From Jacaranda mimosifolia (taxonomy: Eukaryota; Streptophyta; Magnoliopsida; Lamiales; Bignoniaceae): a DNA stretch of 64,000 nucleotides. The stretch covers positions 22,239,578-22,303,577 of the forward strand of contig CM032131.1 in assembly GCA_018894105.1 (NCBI GenBank), written 5' to 3'. The notes beneath the pieces were generated by a model. The model searched no databases, was not told where the DNA came from, and saw only the letters and a program-made list of their open reading frames with translations. Position numbers and translations under genes: made by a program. This document shows, in pieces, positions 1 through 11,309 of the stretch. Numbering within the stretch: the stretch's first letter is position 1; each line of letters opens with the position of its first letter.

Positions 1-129
1 AACTCTTCTTATATCTTTGAGTATCCTTAAAAAATTTAAATTCTCAAATGAACATTCGAGTTCATGTGATTTCTAATGAGAATTCTTCAACCAATTGGAG
101 ATATCCTTTAGTGTTTTTGAAAAGATTCC

Positions 130-440
130 AAGTTAAGGGAGGTTATGACCTTCTAATGTAGCTGATTGAATTTTTCCATCTAATGGAGGTCATGACCTTC
201 CTGATATTGCCCAATGATTGTAATGAAAAATCCATGCACTTTGAGGTTATGGCCTAGGAGAACGCAACCGTCAAGTGGTTTAAAGGAATTTACTAACACT
301 AAGAGGTCATGAACTTAGAGGTCGTGCTCCTCAAGTGATTAAAGGGATTTTCTAACACTCGGAGGTCGTGACCCTCAAGTAATTAAAGGAATTCTCCAAC
401 ACTTGGAGGCCGCAATCCTTTCTAGGTGTTTACATTGCAC
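130..440. repeat. Degenerate tandem repeat of roughly 60 bp
   Basis: The phrase GAGGTCATGACC and variants of it recurs near 140, 186, 243, 303, 318, 360 and 405, partly followed by CAAGTGATTAAAGG and TCTAACACT. It lies beyond the 69-bp array, in the untranslated 3' part of the Tat element. Spacing is irregular, so the unit length is only approximate. Confidence 0.6.
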
Positions 441-935
441 ATCGTGATCTTTTTTAGGTTGCAGGATGTTTTTCACAGTCAATAGTTTATTTTGGTGCTT
501 AGTTTGCATGCCACGATCTTTTTCAGGTCCTTGGATGTTTTTCACAGCCAATAATTTATTTTGCCATTTAGTTTGCACATCGCGATCCTTTTCCAGTTGC
601 ATGATATTTTTCATAGCCAATAGTTTATTTTGGCACTTAGTTTGCACGTCACGATCTTTTTCAGGTCGTTGGATGTTTTTCAGAGCTAATAGTTTATTTT
701 GGTGTTTAGTTTGCATGTCGCGATCCTTTTCAAGTTGCAAGATGTTTTTCACAGCCAATAGTTTATTTCGACGTTTAGTTTGCATATTGCGATCTTTTTC
801 AAGTCGTTGGTTAGTTTTCATTTATTAGCTTATATTTCTCAGACGTATGAATTGTGTGTCACAATCTTTTTCAGGTCGTTGGGGTTCTTCCCCTCCATCT
901 TTTTAGGTTAAAACTGTAACGATCTTTTTTAGGTC
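436..935. repeat. 69-bp tandem array in the 3' untranslated part of the Tat element
   Basis: The word CGATCTTTTTCAGG (with small changes) starts near 445, 514, 583, 652, 721 and 790, exactly 69 bp apart, and then near 862 and 920 in decayed copies. Each unit also contains a TTTTTCACAGCCAATAG block. Because 69 is a multiple of three, a reading frame stays open through the array on both strands (375-821 minus, 466-828 plus), which explains two apparent small genes here. Tandem arrays downstream of pol are common in Tat/Ogre elements. Confidence 0.85.
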
Positions 936-1132
936 GTTGAGTATTTTCATTTAACATACAAGTGCCTTGCATCTTATATTTGTTAATAGAAAGGAAATTC
1001 AGATTGCAAAGAATTAAAGGAAATGCAAATTGAAAAGAAATACCTTCTTTTTTTTTAGAATCTCCAAATCATTTTGGGAGAGTACATGTTTCAACGGAGA
1101 TCTATTTTTCTCAGCACAGTTTATTAGTTGTC

Positions 1133-2206
1133 CTATGCGTAGAATTTTTTTAGGTTTTTGATTGGCCAGGGGTGAGATAGAGCCTTTCCTTCCATTATCT
1201 CTAGGCGGTACACTCCTTGTTTGGTCATTTGCGTGACCTTGAAAGGGCCTTCCCAGTTAGGATCCAACTTCCTGACATGTGTTGATACCTCCACCTTCTT
1301 AAGCACCAAATCTCTCACTTGAAAACTTTGAGGTCTTACTTTTTTGTTGTAAGCAGCCACCATTGATTACTTGTATGTTTCTGCCTTGAGGTACGCCTTT
1401 TCTCTTTTTTCCTCAATGACGTCGAGGTCGAAAGCTCTCTCATCTTGATTTTTATCTACATCGTACTATAAAACTCTATCCGTGGGCATTCATATTTCGG
1501 TCGGTATCACAGCTTTTGAACCATATGCCAAGGAAAAAGGGGTTTCTCCAGTGGCCACCCTTGGGGAAGTATGATATACCCATAGAACTCCTGGCAACTC
1601 TTCGACCCAAGCTCCCTTAGTGGCTACCTAGTTTGCAAGTGTTTTAAGATAGTTCTATTGGTGACCTCTATCTGCCCATTAGCTTGAGAATTTCCTACCG
1701 ATGTGAAATTCTGTCTTATGTTCATTTCTTCGCACTATGCCAAGATGTTTTTTTTCTTGAAACTATTTCCCATTGTCAGAGATGAGAATCCTGGGTAATC
1801 CAAAGCGGCACACTATGTTTTCCATATGAAGTTCATGATTTCCTTTTCCGAGACCTTGGCTAGCAGTTCTGCCTCTACCTACTTTGTGAAATATTCTATC
1901 CCAACAATGACGTATTTCTTTTGGCCATTAGCTATCGCGAAAGATCCAAGGATATCTAATCCCCATTGATCAAATGGGTATGCAGCTCTAATTGGTTGTA
2001 TTTTGGTTCCTAGTGCATGTAAGAGGTTGGCATGGTCTGCATTTTCCTGAAAACTCAACATAGTCATGAACTATGGTAGGCCAAAAGTATCCCTGTTTTA
2101 AGATCTTCTGTGCTAAAGACCTTCTTCCCGAATGATTTCCGCAACTTCTCTCGTGCATCTCCCTTACCACATATTTGGCCCGTTGTTTACCCAAACAGCT
2201 TAACAA
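1133..2206 (-). pseudogene. Integrase remnant of the Tat element
   Basis: Three pieces are visible. The first (2,206-1,988) holds a degenerate zinc-binding region with a CRPCQ motif. The second (2,067-1,879) begins the catalytic core with FDQWGLDILGSF and GQKKYVIV, followed by a TK that normally leads into the rest of the core. The third (1,363-1,133) is the C-terminal domain with FQVRDLVLKKV, PNWEGPFKV and YRLEIMEG. The pieces are in different frames, and the stretch 1,364-1,878 contains recognisable but frameshifted core sequence. The protein would have inserted cDNA into the chromosome; this copy is dead. Confidence 0.85.
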
Positions 2207-2341
2207 CAGTCTAACTATTGATTTTTGATATAATTCTCCGTCCTATATCACAAATCGGAGTGCTCTTCTTTTTATCTTCTTGGCTTCTATCTTATCCTCG
2301 GGTAACATCCTGTTCAAAAGATAACCCATCATTTTTGCTTT

Positions 2342-3077
2342 CTATTTATCCTGTTGCTCCACTGTTATGACCTGCTCACCCATCCTAGTGTTTTCAACAT
2401 AATTTTCAATTTTTGGGCTATTAGACACCAATGTTGTGATTTGTCTAAAATCGAACCCAGAGGTGATGTTGGCGAATTTTAACAAAGCATCAGCTCTTTG
2501 ATTTTCACTTCTCGGTATCTGGCATAGCTCCAACTTATGAAATTTTGATATCAACAGCTTTATGATGTCCATGTATCTTCTTATGGTTTGTTCTCTAGCT
2601 TCATATTTCTCGATTACCTAAAGTGCCACCAATTGAGAGTCAGTACACACAATTAAATACAAGATCTTTCTTTCCAATGCCATCTGTAGACCTACTATCA
2701 GTGCTTCATATTCTGCTTCATTGTTAGTGGTTTGAAAGTTCAACTTGAGCGCAGACTCTATGTTGACACCTCCGGGTCTCCTTAACCAAATTCCAGCTCC
2801 TTCTCTTTTTGACATTAAGGACCCATCTATATGAAGCATCCATATTTTGGGTGGTGCAATTTTCACTACTGACACTTCTTTATTTTTGAATTCCACCATA
2901 AAGTTTACCAGAACTTAGGCTTTGATGGTTACTTAACTTAACCCATTTTACCATTCTCCCCGAGGTTTCAAATTTTCCCAAAGTTTCTTCCAACTTGCTG
3001 CTTGTTATAACCTTGATGGTGTGTGATTGAAAGTAAGTTCGAAACTTTTTTGTCATTGTTACCAAGGCGAGAGCCAA
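2342..3077 (-). pseudogene. Tandem RNase H remnants (Gypsy RNH plus extra aRNH) of the Tat element
   Basis: At 3,077-2,880 the end of the usual Gypsy RNase H region is recognisable (ALALVTMTKKFRTYFQSHT, SGRMVKW). At 2,899-2,342 an additional RNase H follows, with HIDGS, TNNEAEYEAL, CTDSQLV and ADALLKFA, so all four acidic positions expected of an RNase H active site are present. The second domain is in one frame apart from a single TAG at about 2,617. A second, archaeal-type RNase H after pol is the diagnostic feature of Tat elements. Confidence 0.85.
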
Positions 3078-3122
3078 TTTTCTATGCCCATGTAATTTTT
3101 TTCAGCTCCTTACAACATCCTG

Positions 3123-4060
3123 CTAATGTAATAGACATGTCAATGTTCCTTTCCTTCTACTCTGACCAATATTAAACTTATAGCCACTTCTGAGGTTGCT
3201 AGATACAACCACAATGGCTCTCCATCTTTTAGTTTTGATAACAGGGAAGGCGTTGTCAATTATCGCTTTAGCTCTTGAAAGGCTAGGTCGCACTCCTTTG
3301 TCCATTCAAAGTTTCTAACATTTCTCAGGATTTTGAAGAATAGGAGACCTCTGTTAGCCGACCTAGATATGAAGCGATTGAGCAAAGCTATCCTTCCAAT
3401 CAGCTATTGCACTTCTCTGATTGTCTTTGGGGACGACATCTCTGGTATAGAACTGATTTTTTCAGGTTTAGCCTCTATTCCTCTTTGAGTGACCATGTAA
3501 CCCAAGAATTGTCCTCCTTTCACACCAAAGGTACACTTTGCAGGATTTAATTTCAATCTATACCTCCTCATGATTTCAAAAGCTTCTTGCAAATGTTTCA
3601 AGTGATCTTCTTCTTTTGAGCTTTTTACTAGCATGTCATGTCTTCCCTATCTAGTCTCTGAACATCTTATTCACTAGCCGTTGATATGTTGCCCCTGTGT
3701 TTTTAAGGCCAAAAGGCATGACTTTGTAGTAATAAACCGCTTTCTCTACCACAAATGTTATCTTATCCCTGTCATGTTCCGCTGTGAAAATTTGGTGGCA
3801 ACCTTGGTATGCATCCATCATGCTCAACATCACAGCTTCTGAGGTCAAGTCTACCAGAAGGTCTATTCTTGGCAAGGGGTACGAGTCTTTAGGACAAACC
3901 TTATTGAGATCCGTAAAATCTGTGCACATTCACCACTTTCCTTGCGGCTTTAGTACAATGACCACATTTGAGAGCCATTCTGAATATTGGACCTCCACTG
4001 CATATCTCGCAGTGAGAAGTTTTTTCACTTCTTTTTCTATAATTCTATTTCTCTCAGCTC
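3123..4060 (-). pseudogene. Reverse transcriptase remnant of the Tat element with a lesion at the active site
   Basis: From about 4,010 downwards the translation shows EWLSNVVIVLKPQGKW, a stop, then MCTDFTDLNKVCPKDSYPLP and YYYKVMPFGLKNTGATYQ, all typical of Tat reverse transcriptase. The next recognisable block (3,634-3,404) begins with MLVKSSKEEDHL and continues through LNPAKCTFGVKGGQFLGYMV. Between them, around 3,634-3,650, the codons for the YxDD active-site motif are missing and the frame shifts. A connection-domain piece (3,305-3,123) follows in another frame. Confidence 0.87.
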
Positions 4061-4450
4061 TAAAACATTTTTTTTTGTCTTATAGTTTTATATATGGATC
4101 CACATTGAGAGAATGGACTATGACTTTCAAGTTGATTCATTCAAAATATACCAAGCTCTATGCAAAGACATCAGAGTTCTTTCCCAGAAACTCTATAGTT
4201 AACGCTTCCATTTGTTTATTCATCTGTGTCCTATTCGTGTCGTTTTTTCTAGATTTTTGGGTATGAGTTCAATGCTTTTAAATTCGCGTGGTTCCATTAT
4301 ATTATTTTCTTTACATCACATCGAAGGTTCACTACTTGGCAATTCACTCCAATTTTTAGCCTTTGCGTTGGCAAGCTTTTTCACAGGTCGTTTTTTGATG
4401 ACCTCTTGAGTTGATATGTTGTAACACATTCGAGCCATCTTCTGGTCAAA

Positions 4451-4984
4451 TCATACTTCTCCAATCCCAGTCAAGGTAGGTAATTTCATTGTGAGATGAT
4501 AGGTCGATACCACAGCTTGAAATTGATTTAACTTGGGTCGTCCTAAAATGACATTATAGGCAAATGGGGTATCTACCACCAAATACTTGAGCATGATAGT
4601 TTTTCTCCTGGGCTCCTCTCCCATTGAGATAGGTAGGTCAATGATTCCTATCAGTATGATCTCAGAACCTCCAAAACCTCTCAAAGAAGTGCGGGTAGGT
4701 CGTATGGTTGCCACCTCCAACCCCATCTTACGCAGAGTGTTGAGAAAGATTATATCTGCTGAGCTTTCATTATCCACTAAAACCTTCTGCACATCATAGT
4801 TGGCTATATCCAACGTCACAACCATTGGGTCATCTTGTGGTGTGCACATGTCTTGGAGATCGGCATCATTGAAAGTGATTTTGCTCAAACTTTCTTCAAT
4901 TTGAAGCACATAAGGTCGCATGTTCCTAGCATAATTTTTTCTGGCATTCCTTAAGTCTCCACTAATAGGCCCTCCCCATATCAT
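4451..4984 (-). pseudogene. Aspartic protease region of the Tat element
   Basis: A 177-codon open stretch covers the retropepsin-like domain: TLDIANYDVQKVLVDNESSA is the flap-plus-active-site region, followed by RGFGGSEIILIGIIDLPISM and YNVILGRPKLNQFQAVVST, the characteristic C-terminal part of Tat proteases. The active-site signature reads VDNESSADI, where Tat proteases usually have a glycine or threonine pair before SSAD, so activity is doubtful. It is the longest uninterrupted domain in this copy. Confidence 0.8.
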
Positions 4985-5413
4985 GTTGATTATTCCTTTT
5001 TTGGGTATATTTTCCCCCTGGTTTTCTAGGCCCGGTCAGTCTTCTTTCTTGAACATCCTCTTGTCTGTTGGGTTTTTTTGTTCATTGTTGAACCTCCAGT
5101 CTCCTTTTTCATTCATTTGACCTTGGCCCTTCTATCTATGAATTCTTTCAAGTACCCATGTTGTATGAGCCTTTCAATTTCATCTTTGAGGTGTGTGTGT
5201 TCCTTGGTATCATGGCCTTTATCCCTGTGGAAAATGCAATATCTGTTGGAGTTCCTCTTGTTGGGCATGTCTCACTGTTTCTTTGCCCAATGCAACATGT
5301 TACTCAATGCGATAGCTAACATTGCTTGGGCTCTAGGTACTTTTAGTAGTGTATACTAGCTGAATTTGGGTTGGGGAGGAGATTTCTTGCGATCTTTTTC
5401 AGATCACAATCCC

Positions 5414-6440
5414 TTATGATCTTTCTGGTCTTCTCAACCTCCTTTTTTTATCCTTGGCCATGTTTTTTGACCACTCTTTATCTTTCATGTTGTTCATCTC
5501 TTCTTCTTTTACATATTGTTGAGCTATTTCTATAAGCTCTTCTAAGTCCCCTGGTGGCATTTTTGCTAATGCTGAAACGAAGGGTCCCTTCTTCAACCCG
5601 TGAATGAGAATGCTAGTTATCATCTCTATGTTCAGTTCTTGCACTTCTATGATTTCATTGTTAAATCGATTCATGAAAGTCTGAAGCGACTCTTCTTCTT
5701 ATTGCCTTATAGTGAACAAATAAGTGACTGATCGTTAGCCTTCTTCTTGCTAGAAAAATTATATATGAACTTTTGGCATTGCTGCTCATACAATACTACC
5801 ATTCTGTGTGGTAAGGCAATGAACCATTCCTAAGCTTTTCCATACAAGGTAGTGATGAAGACTCGACAATTGAGCACCCGATAGCTCGTAAATGTGCATT
5901 ATGTGCTCAAAGGCAATTAGATGCTCTTGAGGATCTTAATTCCCATCATATTTTAGTAGGTCGAGAACTTTGAAGTTATGTGGTATAGTTTCAGCGAGTA
6001 TATCCACACAAAAAGGTGATCCTTTCTTTTGCAGATTTGGACCATGTGCAACTCACCTTCTTATCTCTTCCCACTTTTGGGTAAGCTATTCTGATTCCTC
6101 TCTTTGATGACTCTCTTCGACATCTTCTTCCAGCATCAACTGTTTCAAGGACATGCCCATTCTTCTAGTTTCGTATTCTTTTGGAGTTTTACTTTGGACT
6201 TCTTCTGGTGAACTTTCCTGAGTCTTATCTTGCGGTGACATTCCTTGATTTCCTTTCTGAGCCCCTGTATCCAGTTTCATGTATTATTGGAACAACTTCC
6301 TTTGTAGAGGTCTTGACGTTCCCTTTTGTCATGAGGTCAATTTCTGTGCTAGGGATTCGACCATCATTCGCAATTGTTCCTCTGTCAACTAATAGACATT
6401 GGACGTTGGTGTACCTTCTGTTGTATTCTCCATATTTCAT
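5414..6440 (-). pseudogene. Gag remnant of the Tat element
   Basis: The downstream part (5,674-5,414) reads FNNEIIEVQELNIEMITSIL, then LIHGLKKGPFVSALAK and AQQYVKEEE, matching the end of the Tat gag capsid region (retrotrans_gag family). The middle (5,960-5,700) still shows DPQEHLIAFEHIMHIYELSG but has stops. The N-terminal part (6,440-6,086) is a charged, Glu/Lys-rich low-complexity segment. Gag would form the virus-like particle; here it is broken by several frameshifts. Confidence 0.75.
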
Positions 6441-6574
6441 GGATTTGCGGTGTGTATAGTGTGTCTTACCTCAGGGAAAGATATTAGGACATTCTCATCC
6501 TAATTTTCATGTTCTCGCATGTTTTCCATGTGTGTCATCTTGTTATGTCTCCCTTCATGATTCCAATTCTTATA

Positions 6575-6985
6575 ATGTAGGCACTAAATCATAGAAGGAA
6601 AACAAGATTTCATTAAATAACGTTGACGTTGTTACAATTAGATGTGGAATTGAAATTGAGGTCTAACACATAAATTCTATGATTCTCACTTTTGCCAAAA
6701 GATCCCACTTCTAGACGAGTTTACATGGGTATTTATAGGCGAAAATATTGTACTTTCATGGACTGGATGCTACCACGTATCTCGAGATCAGTGGTCTTCT
6801 TTTTAAAACCATACATTGATCCTTGTGCTACCTTGTTCATTTTGATGACGACACGTGTCCTTCAACTTCATCTATGGTGTGGGTCTAACAAACCTCTTGG
6901 TCAAGTCAGGTCGTTAATCTTCCAAATTAAGATGAAATTCTCTTTTAAAAGATCTTTTCTTTTTTGTCATCATCACCTAGCAATT
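6575..6985 (-). repeat. Probable 5' LTR of the Tat element
   Basis: Upstream of gag on the minus strand lies a non-coding segment with an LTR-like promoter: a CACGTG core inside a short palindrome near 6,850 and a TATA box at 6,730-6,737. The partner LTR is not in the window, so both ends are estimates. The GTAC-rich repeat begins just beyond its right end. Confidence 0.5.
6727..6739 (-). promoter_or_regulatory. TATA box in the probable 5' LTR
   Basis: The minus strand reads CCTATAAATACCC, a strong plant TATA box, about 290 bp before the start of the gag-like region. A G-box type palindrome (ACACGTGT, near 6,850) lies about 115 bp upstream of it. Confidence 0.6.
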
Positions 6986-6994
6986 GCAATACAC

Positions 6995-8300
6995 TTTTGG
7001 ATAATCAATTAGTAGAACACTTGAAGTATAGAACTTCAATAATATAGTACAATTTTAGCTAAAATGAAGTACAATTTTATATAAAAGGAAGTATAATTTC
7101 AGAACACTTGAAATATAAAACTCTGGCAATTGCAGTACAATTATGGATAATAAAAAAGTAGAACACTTGAAGTAACTTCAATAATAGAGTACAATTTTAG
7201 GTAAAATGACGTATAAAATGAAGTACAATTTTAGATAAAAAGAAGCACAATTCCAGAACACCTTAATTATAAGACCCTAGCAAATTGCAGTACAATTTTG
7301 GGTAATCAATTAGTACAATACTTGAAGTATAAAACTTAAATAATAGAGTACAATTTTATGTAAAGTGAAGTACAATTTTATATAAAAAGAAGTATAATTT
7401 CAGAACACTTGAAATATAAAATTATACAATTTTGAAAAATCAATAAATAGAACACTTGAAGTATAGAACTTCAATAATAGAGTACAAAACTAGGTAAAAT
7501 GAAGTATAAAATAAAGTACAATTTCAGATAAACGAAGTACAATTTTGCACAAAAAGAAGTACAATTACAGAACACTTCAAGTATAAGACGCTAGCAATTG
7601 CAGTACAATTTTGGAAAATCAATAAATAGAACATTTGAAGTATATAAATTCAATAATGCAGTACAATTTTAGGTAAAATGAAGTATAAATATAGAATAGT
7701 CGAGGAAAATTAATTTAGCATGCTACTATAATTTCAAATAAACGAGGTACAATTACAGAACACTTCAAGTATAAAACACTAGCAATGCAGTAGAATGTTG
7801 GATATTCAATTAGTAGAATAGTTGAAGTATAAAATTTCAATAATAGAGTACAATTTTATGTGGAATGAAGTATAAATGTAGAATAATCAAAGAAACATAA
7901 TTCGGTATCGTAGTGCAATTTCAGAAAAATGAAGTACAACTCCATATAAAACGAAGTACAATTATGAACACTTCAAGTATAAAACATTAGCAATTGCTGT
8001 ACAATTTTTTATAACTAATTAGTAGAACACTTGAAGTATAAAACTTCAATAATGTAGTACAGTTTTATGTAAAATAATGTATAAATAAATAGTCGGAGAA
8101 AAAAATAATTCAGCATCGTAATTCAATTTTAGATAAACAAAATACAATTGCAGAACACTTCAAGTATAAAACACTAGCAATACAGTACAATTTTAATTGC
8201 AATGAAGTATAATGTAGAACACTCCAAGTATTAAAAGATTTTCAAATAAATGAAGGACAATTTAAGAACACTTCAAGTACAGAACTTTACAAACTGCAGT
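6995..8300. repeat. GTAC-rich degenerate tandem array
   Basis: Two phrases alternate throughout: GAACACTTGAAGTATAAAAC and GAAGTACAATTTTAG (both with many variants), with AGCAATTGCAGTACAATTTT between them. The compound unit is roughly 150 bp but irregular. No reading frame persists. The AGTACAATTTT wording is reminiscent of, but not the same as, the AGTACATAAATGCAGTTCTG units in MULE-1 and MULE-2. Confidence 0.75.
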
Positions 8301-8323
8301 ATAGCTTAGATTTTGTAGAAGTA

Positions 8324-8659
8324 TTATCTTAAAACATCACTGCTCTTCTTTCCACTGCTACTTGATTCATCCTTTCGATGTATCAGAATGTCAATAATGT
8401 TCATCTTCAATGTCAAATGTAGTAAAACCATATTCATGACATCTTCGTCATTGGTCAAAGTCATGTATAATCTTTGATGTGGAGCTGTGTATTTCAAAGT
8501 GAAGAGCTCGAGATTGATTTCACTCTATTTTCTTGCGAGATTAAGGTACATGTCCATTAAAGTCGTACTATCCTTAATTGACATTATATGGAGCTGGTGT
8601 TTATAGCAGCAATTCTCTAAGACTTGAGTGAACACTCCACCTTCACTACTGGTTGACAT
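8324..8659 (-). pseudogene. N-terminal fragment resembling a MULE-associated PB1-like domain
   Basis: Starting at the ATG at 8,659, 112 codons run to a TAA at 8,326-8,324 with one internal stop. The first part includes FTQVLENCCYKHQL. After the stop come LELFTLKYTAPHQRLYMTL and TNDEDVMNMVLLH, then NIIDILIHRKDESSSSGKK. The pattern of a beta-rich 'xLKYTxP...LxTLTNDEDVxNMxxxH...xxIxV' segment followed by a Ser/Lys tail is what I know from N-termini of plant MULE transposases, where it resembles a PB1 fold. No transposase core follows; the array begins instead. It could be a different gene fragment. Confidence 0.45.
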
Positions 8660-9110
8660 TTTCGAAAAACTACAAGATTGAGAGATGAAGAAAATGTGGT
8701 GGTCAGGGTGAGATGAAAATAAACTGAGAAGAAACTCAAAAGCAACAGAGAAGAAACTGAGAAGAAAAAACCTGAAAATGCTGAAAATAAAGAGAGAAGA
8801 AGAAAATGCGGATTTCGTGTTGGTGGTCGTTGTTCCTGCTGTGGAGCTGGGTTTTCCTTCTGCAATTTTTCTTTCTATTTCTGGTAATGAAAGTACATAT
8901 GCTAGGATTTACTGTTTGGTTGTGTGGATAGTGAAGAAGTAAAAAAAAAAAATGAGTGAAAAATATTATACTTTAGGGTATTTTTGCCAAATCAAGTGGG
9001 TAGGACATGATCTCTAAAGTTTTAACAAAACTAGGGAACTCATTCTATACAAAATCAAGTAGGGACTGAATACAAACTTTGAAAGTGCTTTTGGTACTTT
9101 ATAATAAGTG

Positions 9111-11309
9111 TCTCATATTTTCAATACAAAAAATGTAATACTAGTTAATAAAACAAGTGGCAATATGAAAATTATAACTAGTGAAATATTTTAGGTGAAA
9201 ATAACGTTTATGTTGCTACTAATGATATTTTTAAGTGGCAATAGTTTTTATTTTGTCATAAATAATTTAATAATGATAAAAACTATGGTTTAAGTTGTTT
9301 ATTGATAATTAATTATATGTGTAATTACAGTAAAATTGTCTTTATGATTTTTGAAAAGATTTACATTTATCACTAAATATATTTTATTAATTGTCAATGA
9401 CAACAACTTAAATACAATTTTTGTCACTATTAAACTTGTAAAAATTATTATTATGATAGAACCAATTTTTTTGCTACTTAACATATATAATTAGTGCTAA
9501 CTTTTTAGATGTCATTTGTTATTTTGTTGTAATTTTTTTCTTATATTGTGTCTAGTCATCCAAATTTGTTAGAATTTTGTGATTATTGTGAGGTCTTTTA
9601 CTAATTTCATTTGCCATTTGAGAAATTTTTATTTTGTTATTATTTATTATCATTTAAATTTTGTAAAGATCAAAAAAGGCCCTGTCGTGCCTTGGTTGTG
9701 TTGGCCACACCCTTTAGCCATGTCCGGCACCATATTAGATTTTTTTGTTTTAATTTTTAGACACTTTATTATCGTGTTGAATATGTATCAGAGCTGGCAT
9801 TGCACAAATTGATTTTATAAAGTGTCTATGCATTATAGCCCTTCAAGCTCCAAATCTCAAAATTACATATGTGAGGGACGCCTAAGATTATAATCTCTTA
9901 TATATTATTTATATTTTGTCTGAATGATGGACATGCTCATGACAAAATTCTTGTTTATTAAAAAATAATTTATCTAAGGTATTATATATATATATATATA
10001 AAAATTAAATTCATTATATAACATGAATAATTATATTTTTCTTAATTGACTGCAACTAGAGATTTGATATAGATACGTTGATTAATACACGGTACCGTAT
10101 CAATTCTGAATCGAAATGGAATTAATACATGAAATCAACAACCTTAATGCGTATTCTGTTGAAGGAAAGGGATCAATAACTTTTGAATTCATTTTTCCTT
10201 ATAGACTTGGTCATAGGAGGATACTAATGTATAATTTGTCAGATTAGACATTGTTTACGTTGCTGGGTGAGATGAAAAATAAAACAAAACAAATAGTGAA
10301 ACTAAATAATCAAAATATCATGTATATTTCATAAAATTATTTAAATAATGTATAGTTAATTTCAACCATCACATATGTATCTTACGGTATTATAATATAT
10401 CGATGGATATACTGTTACCAATAAGGACTATATATCGTACTTTATTTTTGAGTTTATGGACAATTCAAACATTTTTTCTTATTTTATTTTACCAATAAGG
10501 ATTATTGATAATAGTTTGTGGACATTTGGACATTTTTTCTCTCAGTAACGAGTAGTTTGGCTTAGATCATCCATTTTTATAATAAATTAAAAATGTCATC
10601 ATAGGCTTTCTTTCAATAAAATACGTGTGAAATTAAGTTCGATAGAATAATATACCCAACCTAATAACCTAAAACAAACACCTCCTTAGTACATGTAATA
10701 AAAATTTCATTACCAAAATGGAATTGCTCACTAATAAGGGATAAATAGATAACAACTGGGAGATTGGCACAAAGAGTATAGGAAAGGGAATACAGTCCTA
10801 TTTTTGTTGAGGAATTAAAATCTTCCTTCCAGCAGGACGACTGATGTTTTTCTGTTTCAAGTTCCCAATCAGTATTGGAAAAAAAAAAAGGTTCCTATTG
10901 TTATTTCATCTCCTTTGAGGGGTCATGAATCCAAAAGCAGTTTATGAAGAACTGTTAATACCCAGCTCACCAGGTTATACAAAAGAAAATTCAACTTGGC
11001 GTACACTGTACAATACAATATCCAGTTCACCCTTTCAATAATGTAAAACAGTGACTCTAGAAATTAGCATACAATGTCCGAGGTGAGGTGGGATATATTC
11101 ATCTGTTTGAAATTACAAAAGAAAATACAATGAAAAAGGAGGAAAACTCTATCAACTTTGATGCAAAATTGGTGAGGGGAGGAAATAAACTCTTTCTTCC
11201 TTCATGTATCAATTATGTCCTCAAGACTGGAGGATGTAAGAAAGTATGCTAAAAGACTCTCTTAAGATGTACAAAAAATGGTAGCATAATGAAGGTACAG
11301 GGTACTCAC
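9111..11309. other. AT-rich intergenic region upstream of the PMT28 3' end
   Basis: No convincing gene. Contains a (TA)n run near 9,985-10,000, a possible relic primer-binding site near 9,787-9,796 (see findings), and AT-rich unique-looking sequence. The part from about 10,800 to 11,309 probably includes the 3' untranslated region of the PMT28-like gene, but I could not fix a polyadenylation site. Confidence 0.5.

Larger units (their letters stand above)
1..6985 (-). mobile_element. Decayed Tat-lineage Ty3/Gypsy retrotransposon, 3' end outside window
   Basis: Read on the minus strand, the order is a probable 5' LTR (about 6,575-6,985), gag, protease, reverse transcriptase, RNase H, a second RNase H, then integrase. 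That order is Ty3/Gypsy. The second RNase H after the first is characteristic of the Tat/Ogre clade, and the reverse transcriptase and integrase signatures (VCPKDSYPLPRID, KVMPFGLKN, FDQWGLDILG) agree. Every domain is broken by stops, frameshifts or deletions, so the element cannot be active. The 3' LTR was not found and should lie left of base 1. I recognised no clear primer-binding site. Right boundary is approximate. Confidence 0.85.
6990..9110 (-). mobile_element. Relic of a MULE-like element (third, truncated relative)
   Basis: This stretch combines a GTAC-rich tandem array (6,995-8,300), a short minus-strand coding remnant resembling a MULE protein N-terminus (8,324-8,659), a purine-rich leader (8,660-8,935) and an end region around 8,945-9,110. 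Read on the minus strand, the end resembles the ends of MULE-1 and MULE-2 in layout: phrases of the type ...TTCAGTCCCTA... followed by ...GGCAAAAATACCCTAAAG. The opposite end is not seen; the Tat element abuts it at about 6,990. Assignment as a MULE is inference. Confidence 0.45.

Noticed and set aside
466..828. 120-codon plus-strand frame with repeated FFTANSLFWHLVC units
   Set aside because: It is the antisense reading of the 69-bp tandem array; frame persistence is explained by the period being a multiple of three.
3784..4409. Plus-strand frames of 160 and 65 codons
   Set aside because: They overlap the minus-strand reverse transcriptase and the protease-RT linker of the Tat element and have no recognisable domain.
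8617..8865. Hydrophobic 82-codon minus-strand frame (LLLSLFSAFSGFFFSVSS)
   Set aside because: It lies in the purine-rich leader before the MULE-like fragment; the translation is low complexity and unlike a real signal or membrane protein.
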